Origin: Neoceratodus forsteri
Lineage: Eukaryota; Chordata; Ceratodontiformes; Ceratodontidae
DNA: 64,000 bases
Direction of reading: 5' to 3'
Assembly: GCA_016271365.2 (NCBI GenBank)
Contig: CM057456.1
Location: 888,084,001-888,148,000, forward strand
The notes beneath the pieces were generated by a model. The model had not been told where the DNA came from and searched no databases. It saw nothing but the letters and a program-made list of their open reading frames with translations. Below, one piece after another: positions 1 to 11,366 of this stretch (position 1 is its first letter; every line of letters starts with the position of its first letter). Both the position numbers and the translations under genes were made by a program.

Positions 1-905
1 GGAATGTGAAACCTCCTCAGTTTACACAATTTAACCAGATGTATCTGGGGGTTGAACAACCAGACCCTAAAAGTCCCTTTCCGCTGAACCACGCAAGGCC
101 AACAGTCCTATGAGTATCGTGCTTCTCTCTGACTCAACTCACTCAGGGAAGATGTACAGAAAGAAATCATGCTAGGTCTACTTAAATTAAAATGTTGTAC
201 ATTATTAGCCTCAACCAGTGGCTGTGACTGTGGGATCTAACCTCCTCCATTCCTTCCTTTATCTTAATTGCAATCATTTCATTTGTAGTTGCACCTTGTC
301 CTCCCTTCCCCTCCTTATACCTAGGCCCCCATACCCCCCTCACACCTCCCATCCTATTAGACCCAGTACTATTGTGTTTTACCTGTGCCTCTTATACATC
401 ACCTAGAGCTTCTTCTCCCTTCTCTCCCTATCCTGCACTACCCTTCCCCTCTGCACCCCTTTTTTGTTGAATCCCTCTGCCCACGACTCCCCCTCTGCTC
501 TTTTCTACCCTCTCTACCATCTTCATCTACTGCAGCTATTTTTCCCTTCTCCTCCCTCTTCCACCTTCACCCTTTTCTCTCCCGTCATTATTTCTATAGG
601 AGTGGCTCACTCTTCCCTGCCTTCTTAGTATACGGATCCTCCTATGCACTTATTTTACTAGAATATGTTTAAAATCTGTTGTATAATCATAGTATCACTT
701 AAGAAAAAATAAATGTTTTTTCAAAACATGTCTTGCTATGATTACCACACCACTTATTGTTCCATTTCAAGTTTTGCTATATCTCATTATATGTATTTCT
801 CCATTGTATGTAATTGTTTTCCTCTGTTTATTGTAATGACGTGGAACCTCTGTAAACAAGCCTCTGGATCAAAGGTATTTCTGAGAACTAATAGATAAAA
901 ATAAA
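1..905 (+). mobile_element. L2-type LINE 'family X', copy 1, 3' end
   Basis: This is the 3' end of a non-LTR retrotransposon. The first 240 bases align with the end of the ORF2 remnant of the minus-strand copy at 6745-8460. Both end in Cys-Asp-Cys-Gly-x-stop, here at 238-240. A long CT-rich 3' UTR follows (about 290-620), then a tail with GAACCTCTGTAAACAAGCCT and an A-rich end (AAATAAAATAAAATAAA) near 895-905. The same tail ends the copies at 6745 and 11441. The short ORFs called inside the CT-rich tract are not conserved between copies and look non-coding. The clade (L2/CR1 superfamily) is inferred from copy 2, which retains part of the RT. Confidence 0.75.
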
Positions 906-1004
906 ATAAAATAAATGGTTACTACAGTACGTTTGCATGACAGTCAAGTACTTTTGCCTGGGACCCCTAAATTCACATTTTTGAAAGGACCTTTAGTGAC
1001 CTAT
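906..1004. other. Unassigned junction sequence
   Basis: About 100 bases separate the family X A-rich tail from the 3' end of the CR1 fragment. No feature recognised. Confidence 0.4.
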
Positions 1005-1886
1005 TAACATACTAACATACTAATTGCCAGCAGATTAGGCCTTATGGTCTATCGAGTCTGCTCAAACCTCAGATCCCTAGTTGGGTGCGGAGGCCCCCCG
1101 TGTTCCAGAAACCCCTATCATCCATTCCCACCCTCCTGGGCCAGGCCATCATCTGATACATCTGCTTTCTGTGTCTGTCCCACCCTCTCTTGAAGCCCTC
1201 CACTGTGGATCTCTGAACCAGCTCTCTAGGCAGCGCTTTCCAAGGGTCCACCACCCTCCTCTCAGTGAAAAACCTCCTCTTTCCCCCCCTCACCCTTCTA
1301 CCTTCCAACTTTAAACCATGACCTCTGGTGATACCTCCTTGCTTTATTCTTAAGATCCCCTCCATGTTTACCCTATTTATTCCCTTGAGGTACTTGAAGA
1401 ACTCAATCATGTCCCCCCTGTCTCTCCTCTCCTCCAATGAAAACAGGCAGAGCTCCTCAAGTCTGTCCTCATATGTCAAATCCCCTAGTCCTCATATCAT
1501 CTTAGTTGACCTCCTCTGTACCCTCTCCAGGAGCTGTATATCCCTCTTCAAGTGTGGTATCCAGTACTGTACACAGCACTCAAGGTGTGGTCTAACCAGT
1601 CCATTGTACAGCGGCAGAATCACTTCCCTGCTCCTAGAGGTGATCCCCCTTACGATGCATCCCAACATCCTGTTTGCCTTGCTAGATGCTCTCCTGCACT
1701 GCTCAGAGTTATTCATACATGCATCCACCATGACCCCTAGGTCTTTGCCTGTATTGATTATTTATTTCTCTCCCAGGAATTTCAGGTATCTTGGTCCTCT
1801 GTTCTTCCTATGGAAATGTCCAACCACTTATCTGTCTTTTGTTCTTGCATGGTGGGATCCCCTACTTTCCCCACTGCTATAAAATG
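1005..1886 (-). mobile_element. CR1-like LINE, 5'-truncated 3' fragment
   Basis: A 5'-truncated CR1-superfamily retrotransposon on the minus strand. It carries the last part of ORF2 and a short 3' end with the repeated unit TTAGTATG (plus-strand view near 1005-1025, catactaacatactaa). Short tandem tails like this terminate the related copies at about 19,563 and 43,070, so the three are one family. It lies between family X and Tx1 copy 1. No clear target duplication was found. Confidence 0.8.
1090..1770 (-). pseudogene. CR1 ORF2 C-terminal region (post-RT domain)
   Basis: Two minus-strand frames (1492-1731 and 1069-1479) together match the region after the reverse-transcriptase core of CR1-type LINEs. 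The landmarks, in order, are KDLGVMVD, ANRMLGCIVRGI, LPLYNGLVRPHLE, VQRRSTKMI, RLEELCLFSLEERRDRGDM, FFTERRVVDPW and GFKRGWDRH. A stop and frame change separate the two parts just after TKMI. The catalytic RT motifs are absent because of 5' truncation, so the fragment cannot encode an enzyme. Family placement rests on the standard order of these motifs and on similarity to the copies at 18.1 kb and 47.2 kb. Confidence 0.85.
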
Positions 1887-2519
1887 TGTTGTTGACTAAT
1901 TTCTTAATCTGAACCCAGTGAAAAGAGGAATTTCTTGATAGACGGTCAGAACTGAGTGCATATGAAGACTTTGCAGTTTGGTGGGGGGACACCAAATGTG
2001 CTTTTCAACGAAAAGTACATTCCCTGCATACCTCTAGATATTTGACATACTTTTACATAAGATACCAAATGCAAAAACTAATTTCCTTGAAGTATTTCTT
2101 GGATAGAGATTTCATTTTGGAAATTGATTCACTTCAGTCTCAAATGTGGTCTTACCTATATGACAGGGCAAAATCATTGGAGAGAGAGTCTAAATTTTGT
2201 ACTCTGGGGATCAATCACGGGATGACTTCAAAATCTGTCACGCTCAACTTCAGTGCACACATATGTGGACTTTGCATCTATCTGCACATGCCTCTCCCTC
2301 TGATGATCATGCCAGTATCATGCATAGTGTGGGTACTCATGTTCATCAGAAATTTGAAACTGCAGATATTTCTGGCTCTTCTCACCTTTCTACTCCCTCC
2401 TTTGACATCTCTCCCTTGCCCACACACATACAAGTGTTCCTAACTTAACCTGTATAATTGACTGTGATTCTGGACACCATTAAGAGTCTACCCTCAAACA
2501 TAGTGCCAGGGTCAGATGG

Positions 2520-2527
2520 CCTCACCC
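2520..2527. repeat. Target-site duplication, left copy (CCTCACCC)
   Basis: Identical to 2878-2885. Removing one copy plus the insert restores the Tx1 coding sequence. Confidence 0.8.
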
Positions 2528-2877
2528 AATAGTAGAGTAATATGCTGACATAATATTGCCGCTGGAATGTTGTCGGCAGAATAATGTCGCGCACATCTTG
2601 TGCAACTTGGGTTTTTTGCTGTCCAGCATTGTTGCTGATTTCTGAGTCACCTTTCTTGCCACCAGGATGCAACCCAGAATTTGTTATTATAAATTAATGG
2701 GGGGTGTGGGTGGCAAAGCTCCCCGCATCAGGGGGAGCATGGGCATTGCCCTCTGCAATTCTTGCCACTCCAATTCCCAGACAGAAGATTGTCAAAGTGC
2801 TGTCTCAGGTATCGGCCAAGTGCCAGCACTAACATTTACACTGGCAACTTGGTTGTTGCTGCAGCATGCGTGAACCA
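2528..2877. mobile_element. 350-bp non-autonomous insertion with 8-bp target duplication
   Basis: The host Tx1 reading frame breaks after GSDGLT and resumes with PEFYK. The break is flanked by identical octamers CCTCACCC at 2520-2527 and 2878-2885. Inside, the segments at 2555-2580 and 2821-2848 are imperfect inverted repeats of each other (TTGCC...AATGTT...GGCA type). No coding capacity. An 8-bp duplication is what hAT transposons make, but I see no clear terminal inverted repeat, so the superfamily is open. Confidence 0.75.
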
Positions 2878-2885
2878 CCTCACCC
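2878..2885. repeat. Target-site duplication, right copy (CCTCACCC)
   Basis: Partner of 2520-2527. Confidence 0.8.
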
Positions 2886-4870
2886 CTGAATTTTACAAGA
2901 TTTTTGCAGATTACTTGGTCCTTACATTACAGATTCTGTACACACAGCCATTGGCTATGGGTTTCTTACCTCCCTCATTGAATGAAGCATTACTCGTTTT
3001 TTTATACAAGTTGACAGGTCATTGTTAGGAAGTTGGAGACTGTTGTGTCTGCTTAACACAGGTTGCAAATAGTTGCAAAATTGCTAGCTAGACAGTTGGT
3101 GATGGCAGCAGAAGCCCTGATTTCTAGGTCTCAATGTTGTGCCATGCCCTCCTGCCACATTACTGAGAATCTGATATTACTTAGAGAATTATTTGAGTGA
3201 GGTTATCAGGGCCATTGACATGGTTAAATTCTTTCTCTAGATCAAGAGCAGGCATTTGACTGGTTCAGCCTTCCCTACATGTTTGACATTTTGCTATGGT
3301 ATGGTCTCCTTTCCTTTTTTGTGTCCTGGATTTAGTCATTGTATTCAGCCATGCACTTGATTCCCTATGTCAAGTCCAACAATTGGACATCCTGTTCTAC
3401 ATAGAAGAGGGGTGAGACAGGGCTGCCCATTGAGTCCCTTACTGTATGTTTTTCCATTGACCCTTTACTTTGGATTTTGCAAGGTTCCTCACTTATCTGA
3501 GGCATTCAGTTTATGTCAGACACTCCTGAACTTAGAGTGTTGGCATATGCAGATGACCTATGTGTCTTTTTATGGGACTCAGAATCTGGGGTTGAAGCTA
3601 AATCCCTCCTACAGGATTTTTCATCATGGCCCAGCTCTAAAATTAATTACACTAAAAGTGTGGCAATCCCTTTGGTAGATTTTGCCTGGACACAAATCTC
3701 AGACTACACTGTAGTTTCCATTCAATCTGACCCTGTGAAGCTTCTCGGCATTTATTTTGATCGCTATGATTTGGGAACATTCAATTGAAAATGCTGCCTT
3801 CAGACAGCTGAAGGAACTCTAGCTCTCTGGCAGCACATGAATTTGGCTAAATCTAAAAGAGTTTATTTAATTAAAACATTGTTATTGCTATGTTTCACAT
3901 AGCTGAGTTCTGTTTTTCCACCCCTACCTCTTTAGAAATGAGATTGCTCAGTCTATTTTTTCAAGGTTTGTGGGGCTCATGCTTGAATCCTATTGAGAGG
4001 GACATTACCTATCTGCCTTGAAACAGAGGCAATCTCCACATAGTGAACCCTATTGCATTTTACTTAAGCATATTTTTCACTAGTAATGTTGCACCTGTGC
4101 TTAGTGGTGCCCCAGTCACATGGGTTCCTCTGGTAGAGGATTGGTTGGTGCCTTTTTGGACTGCTTGGAATACACATGGTGCTAGAACCCAAGGTAGAAG
4201 CTATGTGACATATGCTATTAAGAAACTATTGTCATGACATCTGTCATTTGATGATTACATTAACTTCTGGAGGAAGGGTTTATATTACCACATTCTTAGC
4301 TGCAATTATATGCCCCTACTGGAACTGACATTTTGTCCACCTACCAAATTGCCAGTGGCTGTCTCCCAACTAACTAATAAATCTATCCCCTAATACATGT
4401 GGGATGTTCTCTGGCTTCCCTTACACAATAAATTGGTGGTTCGAGCTTCCTTAAAACACAAGTCCATTTTGGAAAGAATGTGTCCAAGAAGCTTCTGTGT
4501 GGAGATACTAGAGACACAATCTCATTTTTTCTTTGAATGCCCTCTTAGTCTTGTCTTTTGGCAGCACCTTAGCACCACGTAGCACGGTCCTGTTTTTACC
4601 ACTGTTACATATGACATAGTTGTGCTTGGTATATGTTTATTTATGGTCTGGTTTTTCACAACAAACCTTACAGGTCTGTTTCGCTGTGTGTAAATATTAT
4701 CTATGGCAAGCTCCATGTGCCTTCACAATTCAACAGAAAGTGATTATGCCTATAGCAGTTGCATGTATAGTATACACTGCTCTTCAATGCCTGTCTAGGA
4801 AAGATAAGTCATCTTTCCCTGGTTCAGTGTTTCAAACAATGTGGCCAGGCTTTCATTCTGCTCTTGCTTA
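2886..4870 (+). pseudogene. Tx1-like ORF2 remnant (RT and C-terminal region)
   Basis: Many stops and frameshifts. Visible landmarks are GSDGLT just before the inserted element and PEFYK just after it (RT motif), LLNTGCK, RRGVRQGCPLSPLLY at about 3400-3450 (frame 3367-3678) and AYADDLCVFLWD in frame 3513-3788. The YADD catalytic box is therefore intact. The C-terminal region at 4397-4582 has a Cys-plus-His pattern (FFFECPLSLVFWQHL) typical of L1/Tx1 ORF2 ends. The frame changes at least four times, so the copy is dead. Spacing from EGS-type linker to YADD is normal once the 350-bp insertion is removed. Confidence 0.8.
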
Positions 4871-5038
4871 GAGTTCATAGTGCCTTTTGTTGGTGTGATT
4901 TCTTAAATGTACACTTGATACTGTATGTATATTTTATGATATATTTTTGTTATTAAAATTCTCCTACTTTCCTATTTTTTTTATAAAGAATTTCTAAGTT
5001 ATCCAAGCCCTATCCTGAAAGAACTATGTAACTCCATC

Positions 5039-6700
5039 TTGGATTTTGGTTATCTACCCTCTTCCATGGAATCAGTGATTTTGATTTTTCTATTAAAAAA
5101 AGGAATTAAAACTCAAACTCAGCTTAAAAACTGGCATCCCTTATGTTTACTGAACACCAGGCTAAACATGTTGACTCAAATTTTAGCAAAAAGACTGATG
5201 CAGGTAGCTGCAATTGTTTTGGTTAAAGCTCAAATGTGTGCAGTTCCACAAAGGAATATTACAGACAATTTAATTCTCCTTACAGAATTATTGGAAAGAG
5301 GTCAAAAAGGAAAGTTATATGGTTACTTATTATCTATTGATCAGATGAAAGCATTTGATTGGGTCCTGCATGAGAATTTATTTATAATTCTGAAATAATG
5401 TGGTATACCAGATAAATTTCTGCACTGGCTTCATATTTTACATAGTGGGTCTACTATGCACCCCTATATAAATTCAGTATTGGGCTCTAAGATCTTGGTT
5501 GAGAAAGGAGTAAAACAAGGATGCCCTTTAAGCCCCACACTATATATTTTTGACATGGGTCCTTTGCTTTGATTAATATAGCAGCATCCAAAAATCAGTG
5601 GCATGCAGTGGTCTCTAGGTACTATAGAACTTACTACACTTGCTTGCACAGAAGATTTATGTATAGTACTGCAATCTGTTGCCTCGATGGGAACAACACT
5701 TAAGGATACCATTGATTTTTTTTTCTAAAATTGCAGAAGCCACACTTAATTACTCAAAGAGTTAAGGCATCCTAGCTGGGAATGCTGCAGACTACAGTCC
5801 TTACATGTCAATAGGAGGTTTTGGAATAACAATTGCCCAATAAAATGTTAGGTTTTTAGTTCTAGTGATATGGCCACAGAGAACTGGCAAACATGTACAA
5901 ATCAAGCTGAACATACATTGTTATGGTGGAAATACAGCCTTTGACAAAACAGAAGCAGGTATTTCTATTTTGCACTCTGTTGTTACCTTGCTTCCTATAT
6001 GTCAATATAGTTGTATGTCCCCTTGTAGCCATGAGAGTAAAATTATATAGGACTATGGGGCAACAGATTAAATTTGATTAAACAAGAATGTATTTATAGG
6101 TTCATTAAAGACTGTGGGGTTAATATGATACACCAAGTAGTATTCGTCATGTCCATGTTAATTATAACACAAACATTGGACAACAGTGGACAGAACATGG
6201 GTACAATTAATAATGGATTGGCTTACTCTATGGGTAGGAGAATGGCAAGTTGGTAAATGGTCAATCAGAATGAAAGACTATAGTATAGTCATGTGGTTCT
6301 GTCATACATGCATTCAGTGATAGGGAAAATTCAAACCTGGAAACTCTCCTTAGAAGTAATTGAATCAAAAAAGAGGAAACAACTATACTCTCATACTATT
6401 ACTTCTTGTTATTACCCTCCCCTTTGTCTTTAAAAAATGGCCCTATGCAGATGGTCCATGTAGCCTCTGAACAACTAAGTAATCCACACATCCCCAGGCA
6501 AATGTGGGATACAAACTGACTTGGGGTGCATGGTAGAATTCCTTTGTGCCAGAGATTGTTGTACCCTACAGCCTGAGTCCCAAGCACATCTTCTGTTAGA
6601 ATGCTAGTTTGCTAAACAATTTTGGACACAATCTGCATAATATGGAAAGAGCCTTTGATTAAAATAATAGACTATCAAGTGATTGTGCTAGGATTGTACT
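5039..6700 (+). pseudogene. Tx1-like ORF2 remnant (RT to C-terminus)
   Basis: The frame at 5039-5398 (119 aa) carries RT motifs in order: LKNWHPLCLLN (RT2), ILAKRLMQVA, CAVPQRNITDNLILL and LLSIDQMKAFDWV, the last matching the first catalytic aspartate block (usual D-x-x-K-A-F-D). After a frame change the RT continues as KQGCPLSPTLY near 5515-5550. The expected Y-A-D-D box reads CTEDLCIVL near 5640-5665, so the first catalytic Asp is lost. A C-terminal Cys/His pattern (LCARDCCTLQPESQAHLLLEC) is visible at about 6540-6600. Multiple stops make this a pseudogene. Confidence 0.8.
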
Positions 6701-7457
6701 CTGGACCTTGGAACAAGTTTCATTCCTCTACATTACAACTATGTTTTTTTTAATTTATTACAGTCTAGGAAGTACCTTTCAGCCAGAGGCTCATTTACAG
6801 AGGTTCTACATCAAACAAAGTTACAACAGAGGAGTAGCATTATTATGAGACAGGTGAACATAGGTGTACAAAAAACAAAAATAGTTGAACAATAGAGGAC
6901 AAGTTATTACAGTTAGAACAGAATACAAGGTAGCAGTCTATTACAATTTAAATTGCTGTAAATTGAAGCAGCCAAAAATAATTCCAAAGGAACAGTTCTT
7001 TTGTCAGAGTACAACTAGAGATTTGGCCCTAGGGAGAAGGCCTAGGGCTCAGAAAGTGCTGGTTGGACCACCAGAGATAGGGTGTCAAGGCAAGACCATC
7101 TATGGAGGTAGGGGGCAGAGGAATAAAGGGGGGGTGAGGGACAGGAGTAGGGAGAGAAGGTTTGGATGGAAGGTGAGGGGGAAACAGGTGTGGGAGATGG
7201 GGAAGGGTGGTAATATGGGAGAGAGGTGGTTGTAAGGCAGGTAAGGGAAGAGGAGAGGGGTGAAAAGAAGGACATGGGAAGGGAGTGGTGGAAGACAGAA
7301 AGGGAAGGGAAGGAATGTAGTAAAGACTGTAAGCAATGGAGGGTGAGGCCACAAGAGTACATAGGGGTGCAGGAGGTAGGGGAGGGAAAAGGAGTGAGGT
7401 AAATGAGGGTGTGCAGGAAAGAGATCAGGGTATTAAAGGCGAGGGAGGTGAAAGATA

Positions 7458-7459
<2 letters not shown>

Positions 7460-7493
<34 letters not shown>
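7460..7493. repeat. (AG)n microsatellite
   Basis: About 17 uninterrupted AG units inside the purine-rich 3' UTR of the minus-strand family X LINE, probably expanded from it. Confidence 0.95.
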
Positions 7494-7496
<3 letters not shown>

Positions 7497-7530
7497 TAGG
7501 AAAGATTAGGGAGGAGGTTAAGGGGATGGG

Positions 7531-8455
7531 TTAGGTGCCACAGTCGCACACACTGGCCTGAGCAAGGGATGCATGAAGAAGTGTTTTAAAAGGGCCCAGC
7601 TTTGTTTCCTTCTGCAAGTCTTCATTGAGGGAGTTTGGCAGTATAGGGGCCCAATATTCAAATGATCGCTGGCCCTGTGTGGTTCTACAGAAAGGGACAT
7701 TCAAGGTTAGTTCATTCTGCCCCCATGTACATCTGGAGGAGGAAGGTTGATTGAGAAGATCCCGTACTCCAGGAGAGGTTAGGCCAAGAATAGCTTTTTG
7801 GCAAGCAGGCACATTTGGTACCGAATATGACAGTCATGATTGAGCCACCCAATGTGGGTGTATAACTCACATGTATGGGTTAGTTGAGGCTCTTCTAGAA
7901 CCAGCCTACATGCTTTGATGAGGGTGGTTTTGAGCCTTGCCATGGGATTTGCAGGACCATACACCACAAGGCCGTAGTCAATGACTGACAGCATGGAGTT
8001 AGTTACTGCGATTCTTAAGGCTTCATTAGTAAAGCAGTATTTGTTTCGATATAGTAATACCAGTTTTACATTTGCAGATTTAGCCACTAGATCTGTGTGC
8101 CAGGAGTAGCACAACATAGTATGTTATGTTACCCCCAGGTATTTAAATTGGTTTACCATTTCAAGGGGGAAGTTGAGGGTATTAACAATTTGAACAGGGT
8201 GGTTTCTGTGTTTGTTGTGGGCAGAGGCAAATATCATTGTTTTGTTACATTTCAGGAGTAACTTTGAGTCAGAGAACCATTTTTCTACAGAAGTGAAATT
8301 GGACTGTATCTGGCTTTAAGCACAGTGGAGTTGGTGTGGCCCAAGTAGAGCACAGCATCATTTTCATAAAGCAATACTTGATTATTTACTGCTTGGGGGA
8401 ATTGGTTTAGAAAAAGACTGAAAAGCAGAAACCCTAGGATGGATATGCCATTGGT
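7531..8455 (-). pseudogene. Family X ORF2 C-terminal half
   Basis: Minus-strand frames 7779-8117 and 7531-7812 plus flanking pieces give the end of an L2/CR1-superfamily ORF2. Landmarks are LGFLLFSLFLNQ (the x-G-P-L-L-F-S-L-x-x-N-D block), LYENDAVLY at about 8340-8370 (YADD box degraded to YEND), VEKWFSDSKLLLKCNKT, NQFKYLGV, LLYRNKYCFTNEALR, SVIDYGLVVYGPA and LYTHIGWL, ending CDCGT-stop at 7531. There is one frameshift after the YADD box and one near 7800. The lost catalytic Asp, the shifts and the 5' truncation make it inactive. Confidence 0.8.
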
Positions 8456-8815
8456 AACACAAATAGTAAATTGTATTTATGCAAGCATGCTGCCCTTTAC
8501 AGTTACAACAAAAATGTAACATCCAATAATCTGTCATTAAGATGATGTCTGCTGCTATGAAGAAATGTACATTACAGAATGCAAACAATTGCACCCATCT
8601 ATTGTGAATAAATTATGGAATGGATTTACATGGGTTTATAGGTAATACTTAGATCTAAAACTGTAGGGGAATGTACAAGTTTGGACTTCTGATATCCTTT
8701 GTATTTCAGAAAGGACGGCTTCTTCTTATTGTTTATTTTTTGATTATCAATTTTATACTGATGATTTGAGTGATGTAACTCACTATCTGTATTATTATTT
8801 TCTTTTATAAAAAAA

Positions 8816-8859
8816 TGTCCCTCCTCTTCTGTAGGGGGAACCCTCTGGACATCTGATTG
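8816..8859. other. Junction between Tx1 copies 2 and 3
   Basis: Short segment between the AT-rich end of copy 2 and the AAGATGGC start of copy 3. No feature seen. Confidence 0.4.
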
Positions 8860-8868
8860 TTAGCCAAG

Positions 8869-11080
8869 ATGGCTGACCAGGTGGAGGAAGGTGAAGGTGC
8901 AGTGGGTGTAGGGGAGAGGACCTCCTCCCCTACTAGCTGTGTACTTGAGGCCCATCCTAAAATGCAAGAAGTGCCTGAGGAGAAAATGGATGTAGATAAT
9001 GTTGAAACACACAGAGTCTATTGAAATGGAAATGGTACAAAATATGATGGAAACAAAACAGTTGCTGTTAACCGAGGAGGAAGAAAAACTGAAAACAGTG
9101 CTAGAAGAAAGAAAAAAACACCTGTTTCAACTTGTAGCTGAGGAAGAAGCTAAATGTCTGACAGAAAAACAAAAATTGTGCAAATGTATGAAACCTTCTT
9201 CTGGGGAGTCTGTGACAGCTTCTGACAGCTCTGTGCCTGTAACTGACACAGTGTCAGCACTGTCAGATGGAGAAGGAATTTCAAAAGGGCCGCTAAATAA
9301 GTACTGTGATGCACTGTGAGAAACTGCAATGTTATCAACTACCTCCCCCTCCCCAGATTTAGGAAAATGGCAGCTACTCCTGTGCCCCTGGATAATGAAA
9401 ATGCTGCTTTTGTACAGAATGAAAACTTAGCTTCTACACAGCAGGATTTAATGTCCCCTGATATGCCTGGACTTGAGAAACAGACTACAGAAAATGTGAC
9501 CCCAAGGAAAGCAATGCTGTTGGTCCCAAGTACCCATAGTCTGACTGTCAAAAAAATAGTTTCACAGAGCTTGTCTACTAAAGCCCACAAAGTGTCCGAA
9601 AAGTATGTGCAAGCAAAATACTTTGCTTACGATGCAAGCATTCAGCTGGGCAGTCTCAACAGCCTGCTAGGAACATAGAGTGGTCAGTAAAATCTGCACT
9701 AGAAGGAATAGACTGGATACGAGCACCAGATGAATAGTCCTGGTTGCCAGGACTGATTGAGATCACTGTTCCTGCTGTACCTCTGGAGCCTGCTATAAGT
9801 ACAAAAGACACTGCTACAAAGGAAAATACTAAAACAGTGAATATATCTTGTTCCCCTGTTACCCCATCTATTACTGTCACAAACACTGTTCTCTGTCAGC
9901 ACTCTGGAGATACTGAATAATTCTTTCAGGATAAACAGAATGTGGCTGCAGTACCCGGTCCTGATCATGATGAAACTATTATAGCTACGTGTCAGCATAC
10001 TAGAAATGTTCACTCTCCAGTAATATCCCAACCTGACAATAATAATGATAAGGAGAGATGTAACAGTGGGACATCCATGAAGTCTGCAGATACTGTAGAC
10101 TCAGAAACAGAATATCCACAACAGCATGAGCTGTATCCTGGAAGAGCCCAATATTTTTGTATGGCAGCTTTGTTTGAAGCCAGTGGTGAACTAGTACAAT
10201 GTGGGAATGCTGTCAGACTGACATACTGTATACAGGCAATTTAGAACTTCCTCCTGACAGGGTTCTGTTTTGTAATTAGGACTATGGGATTTTTCTCTTC
10301 TGAACTATATGCTGCAATACATGCCTCTGGGAAAACTGTGAATGGGATCAGCTTTAAAACTATAATCTTTAGATAGGTTCAGGGTGAAGTACTGTATGAA
10401 CAACAGAAAAATATATCAATATGGTTGCCATTTGTGTCTCTTCCCCTCTCTAAGCTTACTATAAAGACAATAGCTGTTGTATTTCAAAATGAAAGAGTCA
10501 GTGTAGCTGATATAATTTATTGGCTAAAGCAGAGATGCGAGGTTCTGGATTTACATAGTCCATTTATAGATTCTGAACAGGTGTGGACAGGTGGGTGAAA
10601 AATTTGAGTGAAACTGAGACATACTATTACCAGAATGTGTTCTCTCCCTAGGATTTTCTTTTTAAGCTGTGACTGAGCAATGTTTTTTATCCAGGGTAGC
10701 TTCGGACATGTCATAAATGTGGGTCTCAGTTACATTTGAATTCTGCTTGTGACACAGAAAAATAAAACAATTGTTTTGAATATGGCCATACAAGTCATCA
10801 CTGTTCAAATCCATGTAACAGCAACCTGTGTGAGGAGAAAGGGCACACATACAGACAGTGTCCTTGGGCAGCCTACAATAAAATGAGAGGTATACATCAA
10901 GATGACCTAAATGTTAAAGTCCAAGCACAAGATGCTGCTAGAGCATCTCTAAATGGTTCAAAGAAACAAGAAGTTGGCTCGAACCATAATCCTGTCTCTT
11001 ATTCCCAAACCCAAAACAACCTCAGGTCACACATTCACTATGTTAAGAGTTCCAGGCTCAAATGATCCAACAGAACAGGC
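8869..11080 (+). pseudogene. Tx1 ORF1 (Gag-like, CCHC zinc knuckles)
   Basis: Decayed ORF1 starting at the ATG at 8869 (MADQVEEGEGAVG). A frameshift near 9000 moves to frame 8999-9319, rich in Glu/Lys/Leu and probably coiled-coil (METKQLLLTEEEEKLKTVLE). Further pieces follow at 9316-9678 and 9942-10244. A block at 10,470-10,590 (FQNERVSVADIIYWLKQRC, then VWTGG) precedes zinc-knuckle-like motifs at 10,706-10,870: TCHKCG, CFEYGHTSHHC and LCEEKGHTYRQC. Zinc knuckles in ORF1 are a feature of Tx1-type elements and are absent from mammalian L1 ORF1. At least five frame changes; the second knuckle has lost one Cys (CFEY for CxxC). Function by family: RNA binding in the retrotransposition particle. 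Confidence 0.75.
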
Positions 11081-11366
11081 CTCTAATATAGAAATCAGCT
11101 CCTAGCCTGATGTAGCTGCTATGCCCGCTATAGAGTTGGGCTCTGAGACTTCATCCCCTCCCTTACACAGTTAGACCAGGGAAGCCTCACAACCAGAAAT
11201 GCCCCCGACTTTACTACCTAATGAAAATGATATAGAAATTGTGTTATCCAGTAAAAGGAGCCAAACTAAACCCACAAAACCAGTACTTGTATCTGTATCA
11301 ATCTTCTGAATGTGATGATGCTAGCACAGAAACTTCTGTTGCAAAAAAAAGGTCAGATGAAGACAA

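Larger units (their letters stand above)
1887..4975 (+). mobile_element. Tx1-clade LINE copy 1 (decayed, 5'-truncated)
   Basis: Remains of a Tx1-type non-LTR retrotransposon running left to right: linker region (about 1930-2470), RT (2470-3790) and C-terminal region (4040-4870), ending in an AT-rich 3' segment near 4950-4985. It is placed in Tx1 rather than L1 because the segment before the RT core reads SRSQCCAMPSCHITENLILL, like the Tx1 pattern of a C-A-V-P-x-R-x-I-x-D-N-L block. The same block reads QMCAVPQRNITDNLILL in copy 2. A 350-bp insertion (2528-2877) splits it. Confidence 0.75.
6745..8460 (-). mobile_element. L2-type LINE 'family X', copy 2
   Basis: A 5'-truncated LINE on the minus strand inserted in Tx1 copy 2. 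In element order it has the end of the RT (8455-8340), a post-RT region (8340-7531), a pyrimidine-rich 3' UTR (7030-7500, purine-rich as printed) including an (AG)n run, and a tail at about 6750-6810. The tail contains GAACCTCTGTAAATGAGCCT on the minus strand, matching the tails at 820-900 and 11,460-11,530. Confidence 0.8.
4980..8815 (+). mobile_element. Tx1-clade LINE copy 2 (decayed), split by family X
   Basis: A second Tx1 copy, truncated at its 5' end and directly following copy 1. It runs from 4980 to about 6745, is interrupted by a minus-strand family X LINE (6745-8460), and resumes at about 8460-8815. The resumption is supported by alignment with copy 1: copy 1 around 4690-4735 (tgtgtaaatattatctatgg) corresponds to about 8465-8500 here, and both translate to an Ala-Cys/Pro-Cys...Gln-Gln-Lys pattern. 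The 3' end is AT-rich. Copies 1 and 2 cover the same RT region, so they are separate insertions. Confidence 0.7.

Noticed and set aside
7029..7362. Three overlapping Pro/Ser/Leu-rich minus-strand ORFs
   Set aside because: Pure by-product of a polypyrimidine 3' UTR; the same region in copy 1 (218-672) gives different peptides.
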